A stretch of DNA of 64,000 nt from Paenibacillus sp. JJ-223 (GTDB lineage Bacteria > Bacillota > Bacilli > Paenibacillales > Paenibacillaceae). The translations under genes were made by a program, and so were the position numbers. Below, one piece after another: positions 1-8,218 of the stretch. Below the pieces are notes generated by a model that saw nothing but the letters and a program-made list of their open reading frames with translations, was not told the origin of the DNA and did no database searches. Position 1 is the first letter of the stretch. Each line of letters begins with the position of its first letter. The stretch lies in assembly GCF_927798175.1 (NCBI RefSeq), contig NZ_CAKMMP010000004.1:124001-188000 (forward strand), read 5' to 3'.

Positions 1-277
1 ACCCCCAGCCGTAACGCTCCGACAATTTGTCGATAATCATCGGGATGCCGTAATAAATGAGAAACAAATGCATCAGCATCGGTGTGCCGCGGAAGAACGA
101 TACATAGAACCCGGCCGCCCGATGAATCCATCGCACCCGGTAGATACGGATCAGCGCGGTGGCGAGCCCGATGCCCAAACCGGCGATGAGCGGAACAATC
201 GTAATGACAAGCGTCAGCGGCAATGCCTTCAGGATCTGGAAAAAAGACGTGAATATAAAATGGAAATCAATCGACAT
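1..277 (-). CDS. Amino-acid ABC transporter permease (partial)
   Basis: Inner-membrane permease of a polar amino-acid importer (HisM/TcyM-type BPD_transp_1 family). Only the N-terminal ~92 residues are present because the left edge of the window cuts the C-terminal part. The visible part has a first membrane segment (residues ~8-35), then the family pattern FFRGTPMLMHLFLIYYGIP, which is the start of the conserved transmembrane domain. The start ATG lies only 4 bp after the stop of the upstream permease gene, and its Shine-Dalgarno sequence GGGGTGA overlaps that stop, so the two are translationally coupled. It is paralogous to the next permease and probably forms a heterodimer with it. The ATPase gene is presumably beyond the left edge (inference). 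Confidence 0.9.
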   Translation of the reverse strand, partial: MSIDFHFIFTSFFQILKALPLTLVITIVPLIAGLGIGLATALIRIYRVRWIHRAAGFYVSFFRGTPMLMHLFLIYYGIPMIIDKLSERYGWG

Positions 278-281
278 AGGT

Positions 282-1025
282 TCACCCCGCAATCCGTTTC
301 AGCCATTTGGCGCTGGCTGGCGGCAGGCCCGCTTCGTTTTTGCGCTCATGGCGCTGCAACCTGCGTTCCGTGCGCGCGAAGCCTTTTTCCAGCACAATGA
401 CGATGATGTAATAAATGATCGACAGGCTGATGTAAACCTCCAACGCGTGGGAGGTTGCCGAAATCAGCGTTTGGCCTCTGCCCACCATATCCATGACGCC
501 GATGGAAAAAGCCAGCGATGTATCCTTGAGCGAACCGATCAGCGTATTGGCCATGTTGGGAAAAGCGACGACCAACGCCTGCGGTACTACGATCCGGCGA
601 AAAGATTGAAATGCCGTCATGCCCGCAGCATAGGCTGCCTCGGTCTGTCCTTTGTCCACGCTGCGCACCGCGCCGCGGAAAATCTCCGCAAAGGATGCCG
701 CGTCGCTCAGCGCATAAGTCACGATGACGAACAGCAGCGGATCTGCCCGCGAAAGGTCAATGCCTAGCGGCTTCAACAGTTCCGGCAAGCCGTAGTACAC
801 CAGAAACAGCTTGATCAGAATCGGCGTGCCCCGCATAAAAGAGACATATAGGGTGGCCAGCTGGCTCAGCACCGGAACCCGATACAGCCTGGGGACAGCC
901 AGCAGCAGTCCACCGACTAATCCTAGCACGATGGAGCCGCCGAGCACGATGAGCGTAATATGCAAATATCGCAGCAGTTCAGGCACGAAGTCCAGAACAA
1001 GCGACAGATCGAACGATTTTCCCAT
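282..1025 (-). CDS. Amino-acid (cystine-type) ABC transporter permease
   Basis: Membrane-spanning subunit, 247 residues, normal for the HisQ/TcyL family. Membrane segments are visible around residues 15-42, 55-80 (with the FMRGTPILIKLFLVYYGLPE family signature), 85-110 and 195-215. The cytoplasmic EAA loop lies near residues 128-150 (EAAYAAGMTAFQSFRRIVVPQA), where the ATPase docks. It lies 23 bp after the binding-protein gene and just before the second permease, so it is the middle gene of a three-or-more-gene operon. The cystine assignment comes only from the binding protein resembling B. subtilis TcyJ/TcyK (YtmJ/YtmK). Other polar amino acids are possible. Confidence 0.88.
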   Translation of the reverse strand: MGKSFDLSLVLDFVPELLRYLHITLIVLGGSIVLGLVGGLLLAVPRLYRVPVLSQLATLYVSFMRGTPILIKLFLVYYGLPELLKPLGIDLSRADPLLFVIVTYALSDAASFAEIFRGAVRSVDKGQTEAAYAAGMTAFQSFRRIVVPQALVVAFPNMANTLIGSLKDTSLAFSIGVMDMVGRGQTLISATSHALEVYISLSIIYYIIVIVLEKGFARTERRLQRHERKNEAGLPPASAKWLKRIAG

Positions 1026-1048
1026 GTCTTCCCTACGCTCCTTTAGGT

Positions 1049-1888
1049 CTACTCCTCAACCGTATAATCCGCGCCAAGCCATTCGGTGCTTAGCTTGCTC
1101 AACGTGCCATCCTCTTTAATAGATTTGAGCGCTTCGTCGATTTTGCTCTTCAGTTCTACCTCATCCTTGTTCAGGATGAAATACACCTTGGAATTGGATA
1201 GGGTATCCCCCACCGTTTTCAATTGCGCATCCACGGCCTTGTTCTGATAATCGATGGCAAACGGCGTGCTGATCGTTGCGTCCACCCGGCCTGTTTTGAT
1301 CTGGGTTATTGTGTCTTCACCGGCACCGGAGTAAACGATGTCGATGGCGTTGTCGTGCTCCGCATTCCACTTTTCAGCCAATACCGCCGCATTGCTTGTG
1401 GCGCCTACGATCAATTTTTTGCCTTTCAGGTCGTCGATGGATTTGACGTCCTGGTTTTTCTCGCTCACGACCACTTTATTAGGGAAAATGTTATAGGCTT
1501 CGTCATTGAACAGGAACTTGGCCTGCCTTTCCTCATTCACTTCCATCTGATGGGCGATGATGTCTATTTTTTTCGTTTCGAGGCTGAGCAGCAGGTTTTT
1601 GAACTCCATCGTGCTGAATTCGAATTCGTATTCCGGCAAACGTTTGTCGATTTCACGAATCAATTCCACGTCATAACCCGTCAGCTTGCCGTTTTCGTCA
1701 ATGAAGCAAACGTTGGGAAACTGCGTGCCGGTCCCGACGATAATTTTCTTTACCGTGCCCTGACTGGAATTTGCCCCAGAGCTGGCCTCATCCGCTCCTC
1801 CTCCGGCACTGCAGCCTGCAAGCACCGCCAGCATGGTGATGAACAGCATCGCTGTCCGCATCTTTTTGATCCCCTTTTGCTTACCCAT
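1049..1888 (-). CDS. Amino-acid ABC transporter substrate-binding lipoprotein (cystine-type)
   Basis: Extracytoplasmic solute receptor of family 3 (SBP_bac_3), 279 residues. The N-terminus is a lipoprotein signal peptide ending in LAVLAGC (lipobox, Cys near residue 26). The mature protein shows family features: GTGTQFPNVCFIDENGKLTG, a YDVELIREI stretch, the DIIAHQMEVNEERQAKF ligand-loop region and the C-terminal lobe with GTLSKLSTEWLG. The overall pattern resembles B. subtilis TcyJ/TcyK of the ytmI organosulfur operon, so cystine or an S-substituted cysteine is the likely ligand (inference). The start is chosen for GGAGGAG 7 bp upstream; an internal Met (residue 10) is the alternative. It heads the operon with the two permeases. 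Confidence 0.88.
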   Translation of the reverse strand: MGKQKGIKKMRTAMLFITMLAVLAGCSAGGGADEASSGANSSQGTVKKIIVGTGTQFPNVCFIDENGKLTGYDVELIREIDKRLPEYEFEFSTMEFKNLLLSLETKKIDIIAHQMEVNEERQAKFLFNDEAYNIFPNKVVVSEKNQDVKSIDDLKGKKLIVGATSNAAVLAEKWNAEHDNAIDIVYSGAGEDTITQIKTGRVDATISTPFAIDYQNKAVDAQLKTVGDTLSNSKVYFILNKDEVELKSKIDEALKSIKEDGTLSKLSTEWLGADYTVEE

Positions 1889-2022
1889 TCCCGATCTCCT
1901 CCAATGGCTTTGGCGCCAAATATGATGTGTCCTCCCATTCCCCTCTTCCGATTTATATTAACAACCATTCTTACTTGTATAGTCGGAATTAGATTGAACC
2001 AAGAATATCATCGCGCCCATGT

Positions 2023-2044
2023 CCAGGCAATATGCCAGGCAATA
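2023..2044. promoter_or_regulatory. Two direct copies of CCAGGCAATA upstream of the amino-acid transporter
   Basis: The exact 10-mer CCAGGCAATA occurs at 2023-2032 and 2035-2044, a 12-bp period, about 135 bp before the binding-protein start. This could be a regulator site upstream of the promoter. No specific regulator is identified. Confidence 0.3.
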
Positions 2045-2098
2045 GGAGATGTTGATATCGTTATAGAATTTCTCTATTCCTGACGGTGGCCCCTCGCC

Positions 2099-2138
2099 AA
2101 AAAAGCCGCTCCCCTTGGACTCGTCCGGGAAACGGCTT
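2099..2138 (-). terminator. Rho-independent terminator after the 110-residue gene
   Basis: On the minus strand GCCGTTTCCC pairs with GGGGAGCGGC (G-U pairs allowed) across a 12-nt loop and is followed by six T residues. It lies ~20 bp after the small hypothetical gene. Confidence 0.75.
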
Positions 2139-2158
2139 CTTTCATTCATGATGCTATG

Positions 2159-2491
2159 CTATCTGCGACTGGCCCATTTGATTTTGCGGGCGATCTCTTC
2201 CCGCTGCACCTGCAGCAGTCCGATCCGTTCCTCCCATTTCTCCCGCTCATCATTCGATTGAGCCACTGGGAGCTGGCCCAGCAACCCAGTCAGTCGACTG
2301 TTGATTGTCGTAAATCTCGTCCATAATTCATCTTCAGGCGATTCCTGCCGCTCCACCCCGGGCTGAAAAATTTTGAGCTGATGGATAAGGGACTGCTGCC
2401 ATTCCTGATCCTGAATTTGGATGGCAAAATGCAAAAGATCCAGATAGTCGTCGATTTGCAATGATACGCCGCAATCAGGTTTCGTTCTCAT
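2159..2491 (-). CDS. Hypothetical protein, 110 residues
   Basis: I do not recognise a family. The protein is soluble, acidic-to-neutral and predicted mostly helical: an N-terminal part with IDDYLDLLHFAIQIQDQEWQ and a C-terminal Glu/Arg/Lys-rich helix (residues ~80-107) that could form a coiled coil. There are no signal peptide, membrane segments or clear catalytic motifs. It has a good ribosome binding site (AAGGAGAG, 6 bp before ATG) and its own terminator directly downstream, which argues that it is a real single gene. Neighbours (amino-acid uptake and molybdate uptake) give no functional hint. Confidence 0.65.
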   Translation of the reverse strand: MRTKPDCGVSLQIDDYLDLLHFAIQIQDQEWQQSLIHQLKIFQPGVERQESPEDELWTRFTTINSRLTGLLGQLPVAQSNDEREKWEERIGLLQVQREEIARKIKWASRR

Positions 2492-2815
2492 AGTCGTCTC
2501 TCCTTAGTTCAGTGCTTTGGTTGGAGTCAGTCTCTTCTATTTTACAGGATGAAGGTTCGTTTAGGCGATAGTTTGCAGAAGAAAAGTTGTAAATTTTTTG
2601 TTTAATCAGATGGTGATTTGCCACAATTGGATCCGGGCTTGCCGGATGCATAGAAGCTTTCAATGAACATATAGACATAGTTTGATTCCCCCTACACCCT
2701 ATGCGAACATATTCGCGCAATCTCACACCAAATAACCCGCCTCAAGGACATCTTCCCTTGGTGCGGGTTATTTTGGAATCGATACAACGTACCCTTTCAG
2801 ACCTGTCTGCACAGT
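2492..2815. other. Intergenic stretch between modB and the 110-residue gene
   Basis: No convincing gene. It contains the inverted repeat at 2731-2772 and presumably the promoter of the small gene at 2159. A weak open frame of 83 codons on the minus strand has no ribosome binding site and no recognisable protein features. Confidence 0.5.
2731..2772. terminator. Inverted repeat, likely terminator of the mod genes
   Basis: Perfect 10-bp arms AATAACCCGC / GCGGGTTATT separated by 22 nt, 43 bp after modB. The T-run is weak on either strand, so termination efficiency is uncertain. Confidence 0.5.
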
Positions 2816-3499
2816 TCAAGAGCCGTCTCGATGAGACTGCCTCGTACATAACAGCATTAAAAACGAAATGACGATGACGGCTCCCGTCCATGCCCAGGCC
2901 ATGGGCTGATTTCCCGAATCCACAGCCACATAGATCGCGGTAGGCACTGTTTGCGTTTTGCCCGGAATGTTTCCCGCAATCATTAACGTAGCTCCGAACT
3001 CCCCAAGCGCCCGGGCAAAGCCCAGGATAAAGGCCGTCATGAGCGCCCTCCCGGCGAGTGGCAACGAAATATATCGAAATACTTGCCACTCGTTCGCACC
3101 GATAGATCTCCCGGCATCCTCCAGATCGCGGTCGATTCCCGCAAAACCGGACTTCATCGTCTGATAGACCAAAGGAAAAGCCACCACAACCGAGGCGATG
3201 ACCGCAGCCCACCAGGTAAAAATGACCGGAGCGGAGAAAATCGCTTCAATCCATCGTCCGAGCAAGCTTTTGCGTCCGAGCAGCACCAGCAGCAAAAATC
3301 CGACGACCGTTGGCGGCAGCACCAAAGGGAGCATAAATGCCGTCTCCAGCAACACTTTGCCCCGAAACGAACGGCGGGACATGAACCAGGCTACGGCAAT
3401 GCCCAGAACGGCCGCAACGATGCTGGATAATAACGCGACCTGCAACGATAAGCGAACGGGAGGCCAGAATGCCCCCCAATCGATGGTCGTTCCGCTCAT
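2816..3499 (-). CDS. modB: Molybdate ABC transporter permease ModB
   Basis: Membrane permease for molybdate (or tungstate), 227 residues, usual family length. It has five to six hydrophobic segments (about 15-37, 46-72, 82-110, 130-155, 190-215). The EAA loop near residues 128-145 reads DLEDAGRSIGANEWQVFRYI. The family stretch ALGEFGATLMIAGNIPGKTQT, diagnostic of ModB, lies near residues 163-183. The start codon overlaps the modA stop by 4 bp (ATGA), so translation is coupled. No modC ATPase follows: the next gene is unrelated and an inverted repeat closes the unit. B. subtilis yvgL-yvgM is known to be arranged in the same way. The last ten residues are polar and unlike most homologues. Confidence 0.93.
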   Translation of the reverse strand: MSGTTIDWGAFWPPVRLSLQVALLSSIVAAVLGIAVAWFMSRRSFRGKVLLETAFMLPLVLPPTVVGFLLLVLLGRKSLLGRWIEAIFSAPVIFTWWAAVIASVVVAFPLVYQTMKSGFAGIDRDLEDAGRSIGANEWQVFRYISLPLAGRALMTAFILGFARALGEFGATLMIAGNIPGKTQTVPTAIYVAVDSGNQPMAWAWTGAVIVISFLMLLCTRQSHRDGS

Positions 3500-4368
3500 T
3501 CCGCGATGGAGAAACCGTATTTGGTGAACACGTCCAGCACCTCGGGCGTTTGCAAATAGGCATAGAATTTTTCGGCTTCCGCACGATGCTTCGTAGCTGT
3601 GATAATACCTGCCGGGTAGTTGGCTGGCGTATAGCTGGCCTTGTCCACTTCAAAGGCAATCTTTACCTGGTCGGATGTCAAAGCATCCGTTTTGTACACG
3701 AAGCCTGCATCGGCATTGCCTGTCTCCACATATTGCAGCACCTGTCTAACATCCTTGCCCTGCACCAGCTTGCTTTCCAACTGGTCCCACAGTTTGGAGT
3801 AAGTCAGGGCTTCCTTGGCATATGTACCCGCAGGCACGCTTTCCGGAATGCCGATGGCTACGGTACGGATCGCATCAGATGTCAGATCCTTTTCGCTCGC
3901 GATGTTGTTTTGGCTATCTGCGGGCACGATGGCAACGAGTGCGTTTTGCAGCAGGTTTTTCTGGTCTGCCGAAGCGATCAGCTGTTCATCGACCAGTGCG
4001 TTCATGTTTTTGGTCGCAGCGGACACGAACACATCGGCCGGGGCTCCTTGTTCAATTTGCTGCTGCAGCGCTCCGGATGCTCCGAAATTAAAGCTTAAAT
4101 CGATGTTTGGATTTTCGCTCTCAAATCCTTTTTCAATCTCGCCCATGGCATCCGTAAGACTTGCCGCCGCCGAGATGGTCAATGTTACTTTTTCCTGAGG
4201 CTCCGTACTGCCTGCAGAAGCGTTATCGCCAGTCGTTGCCGTCGTCGAAGCCGCTTGGTCACCCGTGGTGGCCGATTCTGCAGCATTGCTGTTTGCTCCG
4301 CAGCCGCTCAGCACCAACGCCAATCCCAATGTCATGCTTCCCAATATGTAACCCAATTTCTTTTTCAT
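3496..4368 (-). CDS. modA: Molybdate-binding lipoprotein ModA
   Basis: Extracytoplasmic molybdate/tungstate receptor, 290 residues. The signal peptide ends in ALVLSGC (lipobox, Cys ~23). A ~35-residue Ala/Thr/Gly/Ser linker follows, then a ModA fold starting at VTLTISAAASLTDAMGEIEKGF (the AAASL oxyanion-binding stretch). FGASGALQQQIEQGAPADVFVSAA and the TDALTSDQVKIAFEV region are typical ModA motifs. It forms an operon with modB (4-bp overlap). The intergenic region toward the divergent regulator carries four phased TTATAA repeats right before this gene, so molybdate-responsive repression by that regulator is likely (inference from layout and from the yvgK-yvgL-yvgM precedent). Confidence 0.95.
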   Translation of the reverse strand: MKKKLGYILGSMTLGLALVLSGCGANSNAAESATTGDQAASTTATTGDNASAGSTEPQEKVTLTISAAASLTDAMGEIEKGFESENPNIDLSFNFGASGALQQQIEQGAPADVFVSAATKNMNALVDEQLIASADQKNLLQNALVAIVPADSQNNIASEKDLTSDAIRTVAIGIPESVPAGTYAKEALTYSKLWDQLESKLVQGKDVRQVLQYVETGNADAGFVYKTDALTSDQVKIAFEVDKASYTPANYPAGIITATKHRAEAEKFYAYLQTPEVLDVFTKYGFSIAE

Positions 4369-4394
4369 CCGGTCTCCCCCAATGTTATGTTTCG

Positions 4395-4430
4395 TTATAA
4401 CTAGTTATAATTAATTATAATTCATTATAC
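4395..4430. promoter_or_regulatory. Four TTATAA boxes in 10-bp phase (candidate mod operator)
   Basis: TTATAA, TTATAA, TTATAA and TTATAC start at 4395, 4405, 4415 and 4425, so the same face of the helix is presented four times. They lie 27-62 bp before modA and overlap possible -10 hexamers (TATAAT read on the minus strand). This is a likely binding array for the divergently encoded excisionase-type regulator. Simple AT-richness of a promoter is the alternative. Confidence 0.55.
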
Positions 4431-4645
4431 ATAAGATCGATCAAATGAAAAGGTGACATAAAGCACACTTGCCCTATTTTTGGCTTTCTTTATGGCTCGC
4501 TGCGTCCCTTTTGGTTTATCGCGCCCGGCAGGAATGGTATAGTACAAGAGGCACGGTAAATTGAACACGCCCCCAACCGGAAGCGGAATCGCAGCAACGA
4601 ACCATAGATGACATACATGTACCTTTTTGAAGGAGGCGCTTCACC

Positions 4646-5707
4646 ATGACAGAGGAGCAGTCCTATACCACGGAGGAAATCTCCAAGCTGTTGAAAATAT
4701 CCAAATTGACCGTATACGATCTGATTAAAAAAGGGGAACTGGTCGCCTACCGCGTCGGCAAACAGATGCGTGTCGATGCCACGGACCTGGAAGCCTATAA
4801 ACGTCGCGCCAAACAGCTGCAATCTTCGGGGCAACGGGGACAGGACACCGGAGCTGCAGCCCCGTCCGCTTCGAGGCTCATTCACGAACATGCCGAGATT
4901 GCTGCCCATCCTGCGGCGGCGGCATCCGGGGACCTAGCGTTTTCGGCGCCACTTGCCCCTTCCCGCCCGGAGCAGGGTCATTTGCCCGGGGCGGGAGCGG
5001 CAAGGCATCTTGTCATAACAGGACAGGACGTTAGCTTGGACATTCTCATGCGGCATATGGAGAAACACACCGGAAACCTTCGTCCCTTGCGCTCCTTTAT
5101 GGGCAGTCTGGACGGTCTTGTCTCGATGTATCGGGGAGAATCCGATCTGGTCAGCACCCATTTGCTCGACGGAGATACGGGGGAGTACAACTTGCCTTAT
5201 ATCCGCAAAATTTTGACCGGCAGGTCTTACTTCGTGGTAAACCTGTTGTCACGCCCTGCCGGCTTGTACGTGCAGCGCGGCAATCCCCGAGGGCTCCGGA
5301 ACTGGACAGACCTTGAACAGCAGGGGCTCAGGCTCGCTAACCGGGAAAAAGGCTCCGGGGCCAGGGTTCTGCTCGATGAGCAGCTTCGTTTGCACGGCAT
5401 CCCCGCCTCCAGCCTCTGGGGCTACGACCAGGAAGAAACCAGCCATATGGGCGTAGCGGCCAAAGTAAGCTCTGGCGAAGCCGATGTCGGAGTCGGCATC
5501 GAGAAGGCTGCGCGGATCGTAAGCGGGGTCGACTTCGTCCCATTGGTGCGGGAACGATACGATCTCGTCATGCTCAACACGAAAGGTAACGAAGCCTGGA
5601 CGGAATCGGTGCTCCGCATCCTGCAGTCCCCGGAATTCAGGCAGGAACTTCAGGCCTTTGAAGGTTACGACGTCTCCCGGACCGGCGAAATTTTATTTGA
5701 AGCATAG
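4646..5707 (+). CDS. One-component regulator: excisionase-type HTH fused to a periplasmic-binding-protein-like domain
   Basis: 353 residues. Residues ~6-55 form an excisionase/MerR-like winged helix (YTTEEISKLLKISKLTVYDLIKKGELVAYRVGKQMRV). A variable Ala/Pro-rich linker covers ~56-115. From ~125 to the end is a PBP-like domain (HLVITGQDVSLDILMRHME, ANREKGSGARVLLDEQL, SGEADVGVGIEKAA) related to cytoplasmic molybdate sensors such as B. subtilis YvgK. It probably senses molybdate directly and controls modAB, which is divergently transcribed 277 bp away. The start is supported by AAGGAGG 10 bp upstream. A terminator follows at 5840. It is the fused form; ModE-like regulators use a different sensor (TOBE). 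Confidence 0.88.
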   Translation: MTEEQSYTTEEISKLLKISKLTVYDLIKKGELVAYRVGKQMRVDATDLEAYKRRAKQLQSSGQRGQDTGAAAPSASRLIHEHAEIAAHPAAAASGDLAFSAPLAPSRPEQGHLPGAGAARHLVITGQDVSLDILMRHMEKHTGNLRPLRSFMGSLDGLVSMYRGESDLVSTHLLDGDTGEYNLPYIRKILTGRSYFVVNLLSRPAGLYVQRGNPRGLRNWTDLEQQGLRLANREKGSGARVLLDEQLRLHGIPASSLWGYDQEETSHMGVAAKVSSGEADVGVGIEKAARIVSGVDFVPLVRERYDLVMLNTKGNEAWTESVLRILQSPEFRQELQAFEGYDVSRTGEILFEA

Positions 5708-5839
5708 GGCGGCGAGGCAAACGGAAGCAACATGATCTTTCTTATGCTTCATCTCGAACCCATACTATGGCTCGGATGATTGGAGCAAGAACCGTCCGTT
5801 TGGAAGTTTGGTCCCCTGCTCGCCTCCAAACATGCAAAA

Positions 5840-5874
5840 AACGCCGCTGCAGCTTCTCGCTGCGCGGCGTTTTC
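5840..5874. terminator. Bidirectional terminator
   Basis: AACGCCGC-T-GCAGC pairs with GCTGC-G-CGGCGTT around a short TTCTC loop, with T-rich or A-rich flanks on both sides. It lies between the convergent regulator gene and the DUF3024 gene. Confidence 0.8.
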
Positions 5875-5958
5875 TTCTTTGCGGGCATCATGATGTCGTA
5901 ACATTTGTCGCCATCCAGCGTCTTCCCGCCGTCATTGCAAATTCGCAGGGCTCTATTC

Positions 5959-6366
5959 TTATCGCCAAAACAGGCCTGCTTCATCCCGCTCCACTTGTTC
6001 AAGCAAATCCTCGAAGCAGGCTTGGGGTCCAATTCCATCTACCGTATGCCATGTGCACCCGCCTTCCGCAGGCGCATACACCTTCCACTGCTCCGATTCC
6101 CAACAAAAGCGTGCAATATGCTGTTTCTCCCAAGGGGTCTGCCTGTCTACGGGACGTTCTTCCGTCAGAATCAATTCGTCATTGTTGAGCTCGTATGTCA
6201 GCTTGACCATCGTTCGAAGCGATGCGGGAATTTTGGCGTCAATGTACCCGTTCAATAGTGCCTGGATATTGTAGAGGGTGAAGTCATCCACGATTGGTCT
6301 CATCTCCCGCAGCAGTCCAAATTTTAACGATTCATGATCGTTTTTAGGTTGCAACATATGCTTCAT
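5959..6366 (-). CDS. DUF3024 family protein
   Basis: 135 residues, soluble. From about residue 25 the sequence follows the DUF3024 pattern known from many bacilli: a helical N-part, then LTYELNNDELILTEERP, W-x4-IARFCWESEQWKVY, a WHTVDGIGP segment, and the C-terminal LLEQVERDEAGLFWR (family: DptGiFWG). The function of the family is unknown. The gene stands alone between a bidirectional terminator and rpsN. The start is uncertain: no strong ribosome binding site is seen, and Met4 is an alternative. Confidence in the family is good; nothing can be said about the role. Confidence 0.72.
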   Translation of the reverse strand: MKHMLQPKNDHESLKFGLLREMRPIVDDFTLYNIQALLNGYIDAKIPASLRTMVKLTYELNNDELILTEERPVDRQTPWEKQHIARFCWESEQWKVYAPAEGGCTWHTVDGIGPQACFEDLLEQVERDEAGLFWR

Positions 6367-6426
6367 CTCATCGCACGTTCCTCGCTGCCCGTTTCATACA
6401 TGAACAGGCTTTAACAAAACATGGCC

Positions 6427-6696
6427 TCACCAGCTCGATTTGGTTACCCCGGGAATTTGCCCTTTGTGGGCAAGCTCTCGAAACGCAATCCGGGATACTT
6501 TGAATTTGCGCAGATATCCTCTCGGTCTGCCGGTCAGCTCGCAGCGGTTTTTCAACCGGGTCGGAGAAGCGTTGCGGGGCAATTTTTGCAGTGCTTCATA
6601 ATCTCCTTTTTCCTTCAGCTCCCGGCGGAGTTCAGCGTATTTGGCAACGGTTGCCTGTCGTTTTTGTTCACGGACGATTTTCGATTTTTTGGCCAT
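6427..6696 (-). CDS. rpsN: 30S ribosomal protein S14, zinc-independent paralogue
   Basis: 89 residues. It begins [20 protein letters not shown] and ends in the S14 signature [34 protein letters not shown]. It lacks the CxxC...CxxC zinc ribbon of the short S14 type, so it is the C-minus (zinc-free) paralogue that bacilli use when zinc is scarce (B. subtilis YhzA, known to be under Zur control). The start is at MAKK, preceded by AAAGGAATG; an in-frame upstream ATG would add 14 residues not found in the family. It lies downstream of the Zur-box gene yciC on the same strand, separated by a hairpin repeat. No separate Zur box is visible next to it. Confidence 0.93.
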   Translation of the reverse strand: MAKKSKIVREQKRQATVAKYAELRRELKEKGDYEALQKLPRNASPTRLKNRCELTGRPRGYLRKFKVSRIAFRELAHKGQIPGVTKSSW

Positions 6697-6770
6697 GGTT
6701 GTACATTCCTTTCTGTTATATTTAAACCGCACTATCAATCACACAAGGCCAATGCAAGTGCAGCACCTTC

Positions 6771-6899
6771 TTCCGATCGCCTGTTATTCCCAGATTTTTT
6801 GTTTCCCCTTTTTAAAGGAGAAAGTCCGGTGATAAGCCTATGCTTCCGATGCAGCTTTCTTTCAGAAAGCTTTTGGCGAACGCTTCGCTTCTCCAGATT
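6771..6899 (+). repeat. Dispersed hairpin repeat, copy 1
   Basis: One of three related copies in the window. It starts TTCCGATCGC, continues with a TTATnCCCAGATTTT arm, a TTTCCCCTTT / AAAGGAGAAA turn and the return arm TCCGGTGATAAGCC, and ends CGCTTCGCTTCTCCAGAT. The arms are imperfectly complementary, giving a long hairpin. It sits between yciC and rpsN. Compared with the other copies it carries ~30 extra bases before the tail. Confidence 0.75.
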
Positions 6900-6953
6900 G
6901 GTTCTGCCTCTCCGTTGACGTGTGTATGTTTTTTGCAGTTTATATGCATGGTT

Positions 6954-8165
6954 TTATTGCAACAGGGGCTGCGCGGCTTCGATCGGCCATGGCAGCGGAT
7001 TATCAAACCGTGCCCAGTCCGCTTGCATTTCTTCGTCGTTCAACAAACATTGGTCCAACTCTTCTTCGATCTGCGCACGTTCCATCTCGATGCCGATCAT
7101 GACCAGTTCGGTTTGGCGGTCTCCCCACTCGGCATGCCACTGCTCCATGATCTCCGGTTCGGTCTGCAAAATGGCTTCCCTGTCCGCTTCGGGCAAAGCC
7201 GCCGTCCAGTACCCTGCCGGTCCGAATTGAATGGATGGCCCGGCTTGACTGAGGCTTGCGGCGAGATCTCCCTGTGCGGCGAGCCACACCAACCCTTTGG
7301 CTCGTACCACTTCTTCCGGCCAATGGCTCATGAATGCGGCCAAACGAGCCGGATGAAACGGTTTGCGGCGACGGTACACAAAAGAGCTGATGCCGTATTC
7401 TTCGGTTTCCGGCGTGTGGGATTCCCGTGCCAGCTCCTGGATCCAACCGGCCGACAGGCTTGCTTTTTCAAAATCGAACAAACCGGTATTCAAAATTTTG
7501 GACGGGTCGATCTGCCCCTTCACGGTACGGATCAATTTGGCATTGGGCTGCAATTTGCGGATAACATGTTCCAGCTTCAGCAATTCGGCCTCGTCCACCA
7601 GATCACATTTGTTTAGCAGAAGTACATCGCAAGTCTCGATCTGATCGATCAGCAGATCCACCACATCGCGGGTATCGCCTTCATCCGTTGCTTGATCCCG
7701 GTCCAGCAAGCTTTCGCCCGAGGCAAAGTCATGCCAGAAACGGTGGGCATCCACTACCGTCACCAGACAGTCCAGTCGCGCCAGCCCTGTCAGGTCGATG
7801 CCGGTTTCCTCATCCGCATAAGTGAACGTCTGCGCCACAGGTACCGGTTCGCTAATCCCGGTCGACTCAATCAGGATATAATCGAAATCACCCTCATTGA
7901 CCAACTTTTCGATCTCCTGCATCAAATCGTTGCGCAGGGTGCAGCAGATGCAGCCGTTCGACAGCTCAACCAGCTTTTCTTCCGTACGGGACAAGGCTGC
8001 TTCTCCCTTTACCAGCGCCGCATCGATATTGACCTCGCTCATGTCGTTGACGATGACGGCTACTTTAAGCCCTTGCCGATTATGCAACACATGATTGAGG
8101 ACCGTTGTTTTGCCTGATCCGAGGTAACCGCTAAGAACCGTTACCGGGACTTGTTTTTGTACCAT
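6954..8165 (-). CDS. yciC: YciC/ZigA-type CobW family GTPase (zinc metallochaperone)
   Basis: 403 residues, the usual length of the COG0523 YciC subgroup. Walker A is GYLGSGKTT (residues ~13-21); the metal-binding motif CICC is in LSNGCICCTLR (~72-75). ESTGISEPVPVAQ and LLNKCDLV (G4 motif) follow. The C-terminal CobW domain runs from ~260 to 390. Members deliver zinc to client enzymes under zinc limitation and are classically Zur-repressed. The start ATG has AAAGGAGAA 7 bp upstream. A near-perfect Zur box lies ~55-70 bp upstream. The next gene on the strand is the zinc-free S14 paralogue, the typical partner in the zinc-sparing response. Confidence 0.93.
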   Translation of the reverse strand: MVQKQVPVTVLSGYLGSGKTTVLNHVLHNRQGLKVAVIVNDMSEVNIDAALVKGEAALSRTEEKLVELSNGCICCTLRNDLMQEIEKLVNEGDFDYILIESTGISEPVPVAQTFTYADEETGIDLTGLARLDCLVTVVDAHRFWHDFASGESLLDRDQATDEGDTRDVVDLLIDQIETCDVLLLNKCDLVDEAELLKLEHVIRKLQPNAKLIRTVKGQIDPSKILNTGLFDFEKASLSAGWIQELARESHTPETEEYGISSFVYRRRKPFHPARLAAFMSHWPEEVVRAKGLVWLAAQGDLAASLSQAGPSIQFGPAGYWTAALPEADREAILQTEPEIMEQWHAEWGDRQTELVMIGIEMERAQIEEELDQCLLNDEEMQADWARFDNPLPWPIEAAQPLLQ

Positions 8166-8218
8166 GAAATTCTTCTCCTTTTGAAACGAGTAATGAATTG
8201 TTTTATCTTTTTTTGTTT

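Noticed and set aside
2742..3212. Remnant of modC next to modB
   Set aside because: The frames there are complements or frame-shifted readings of modB; no Walker or signature motif is present.
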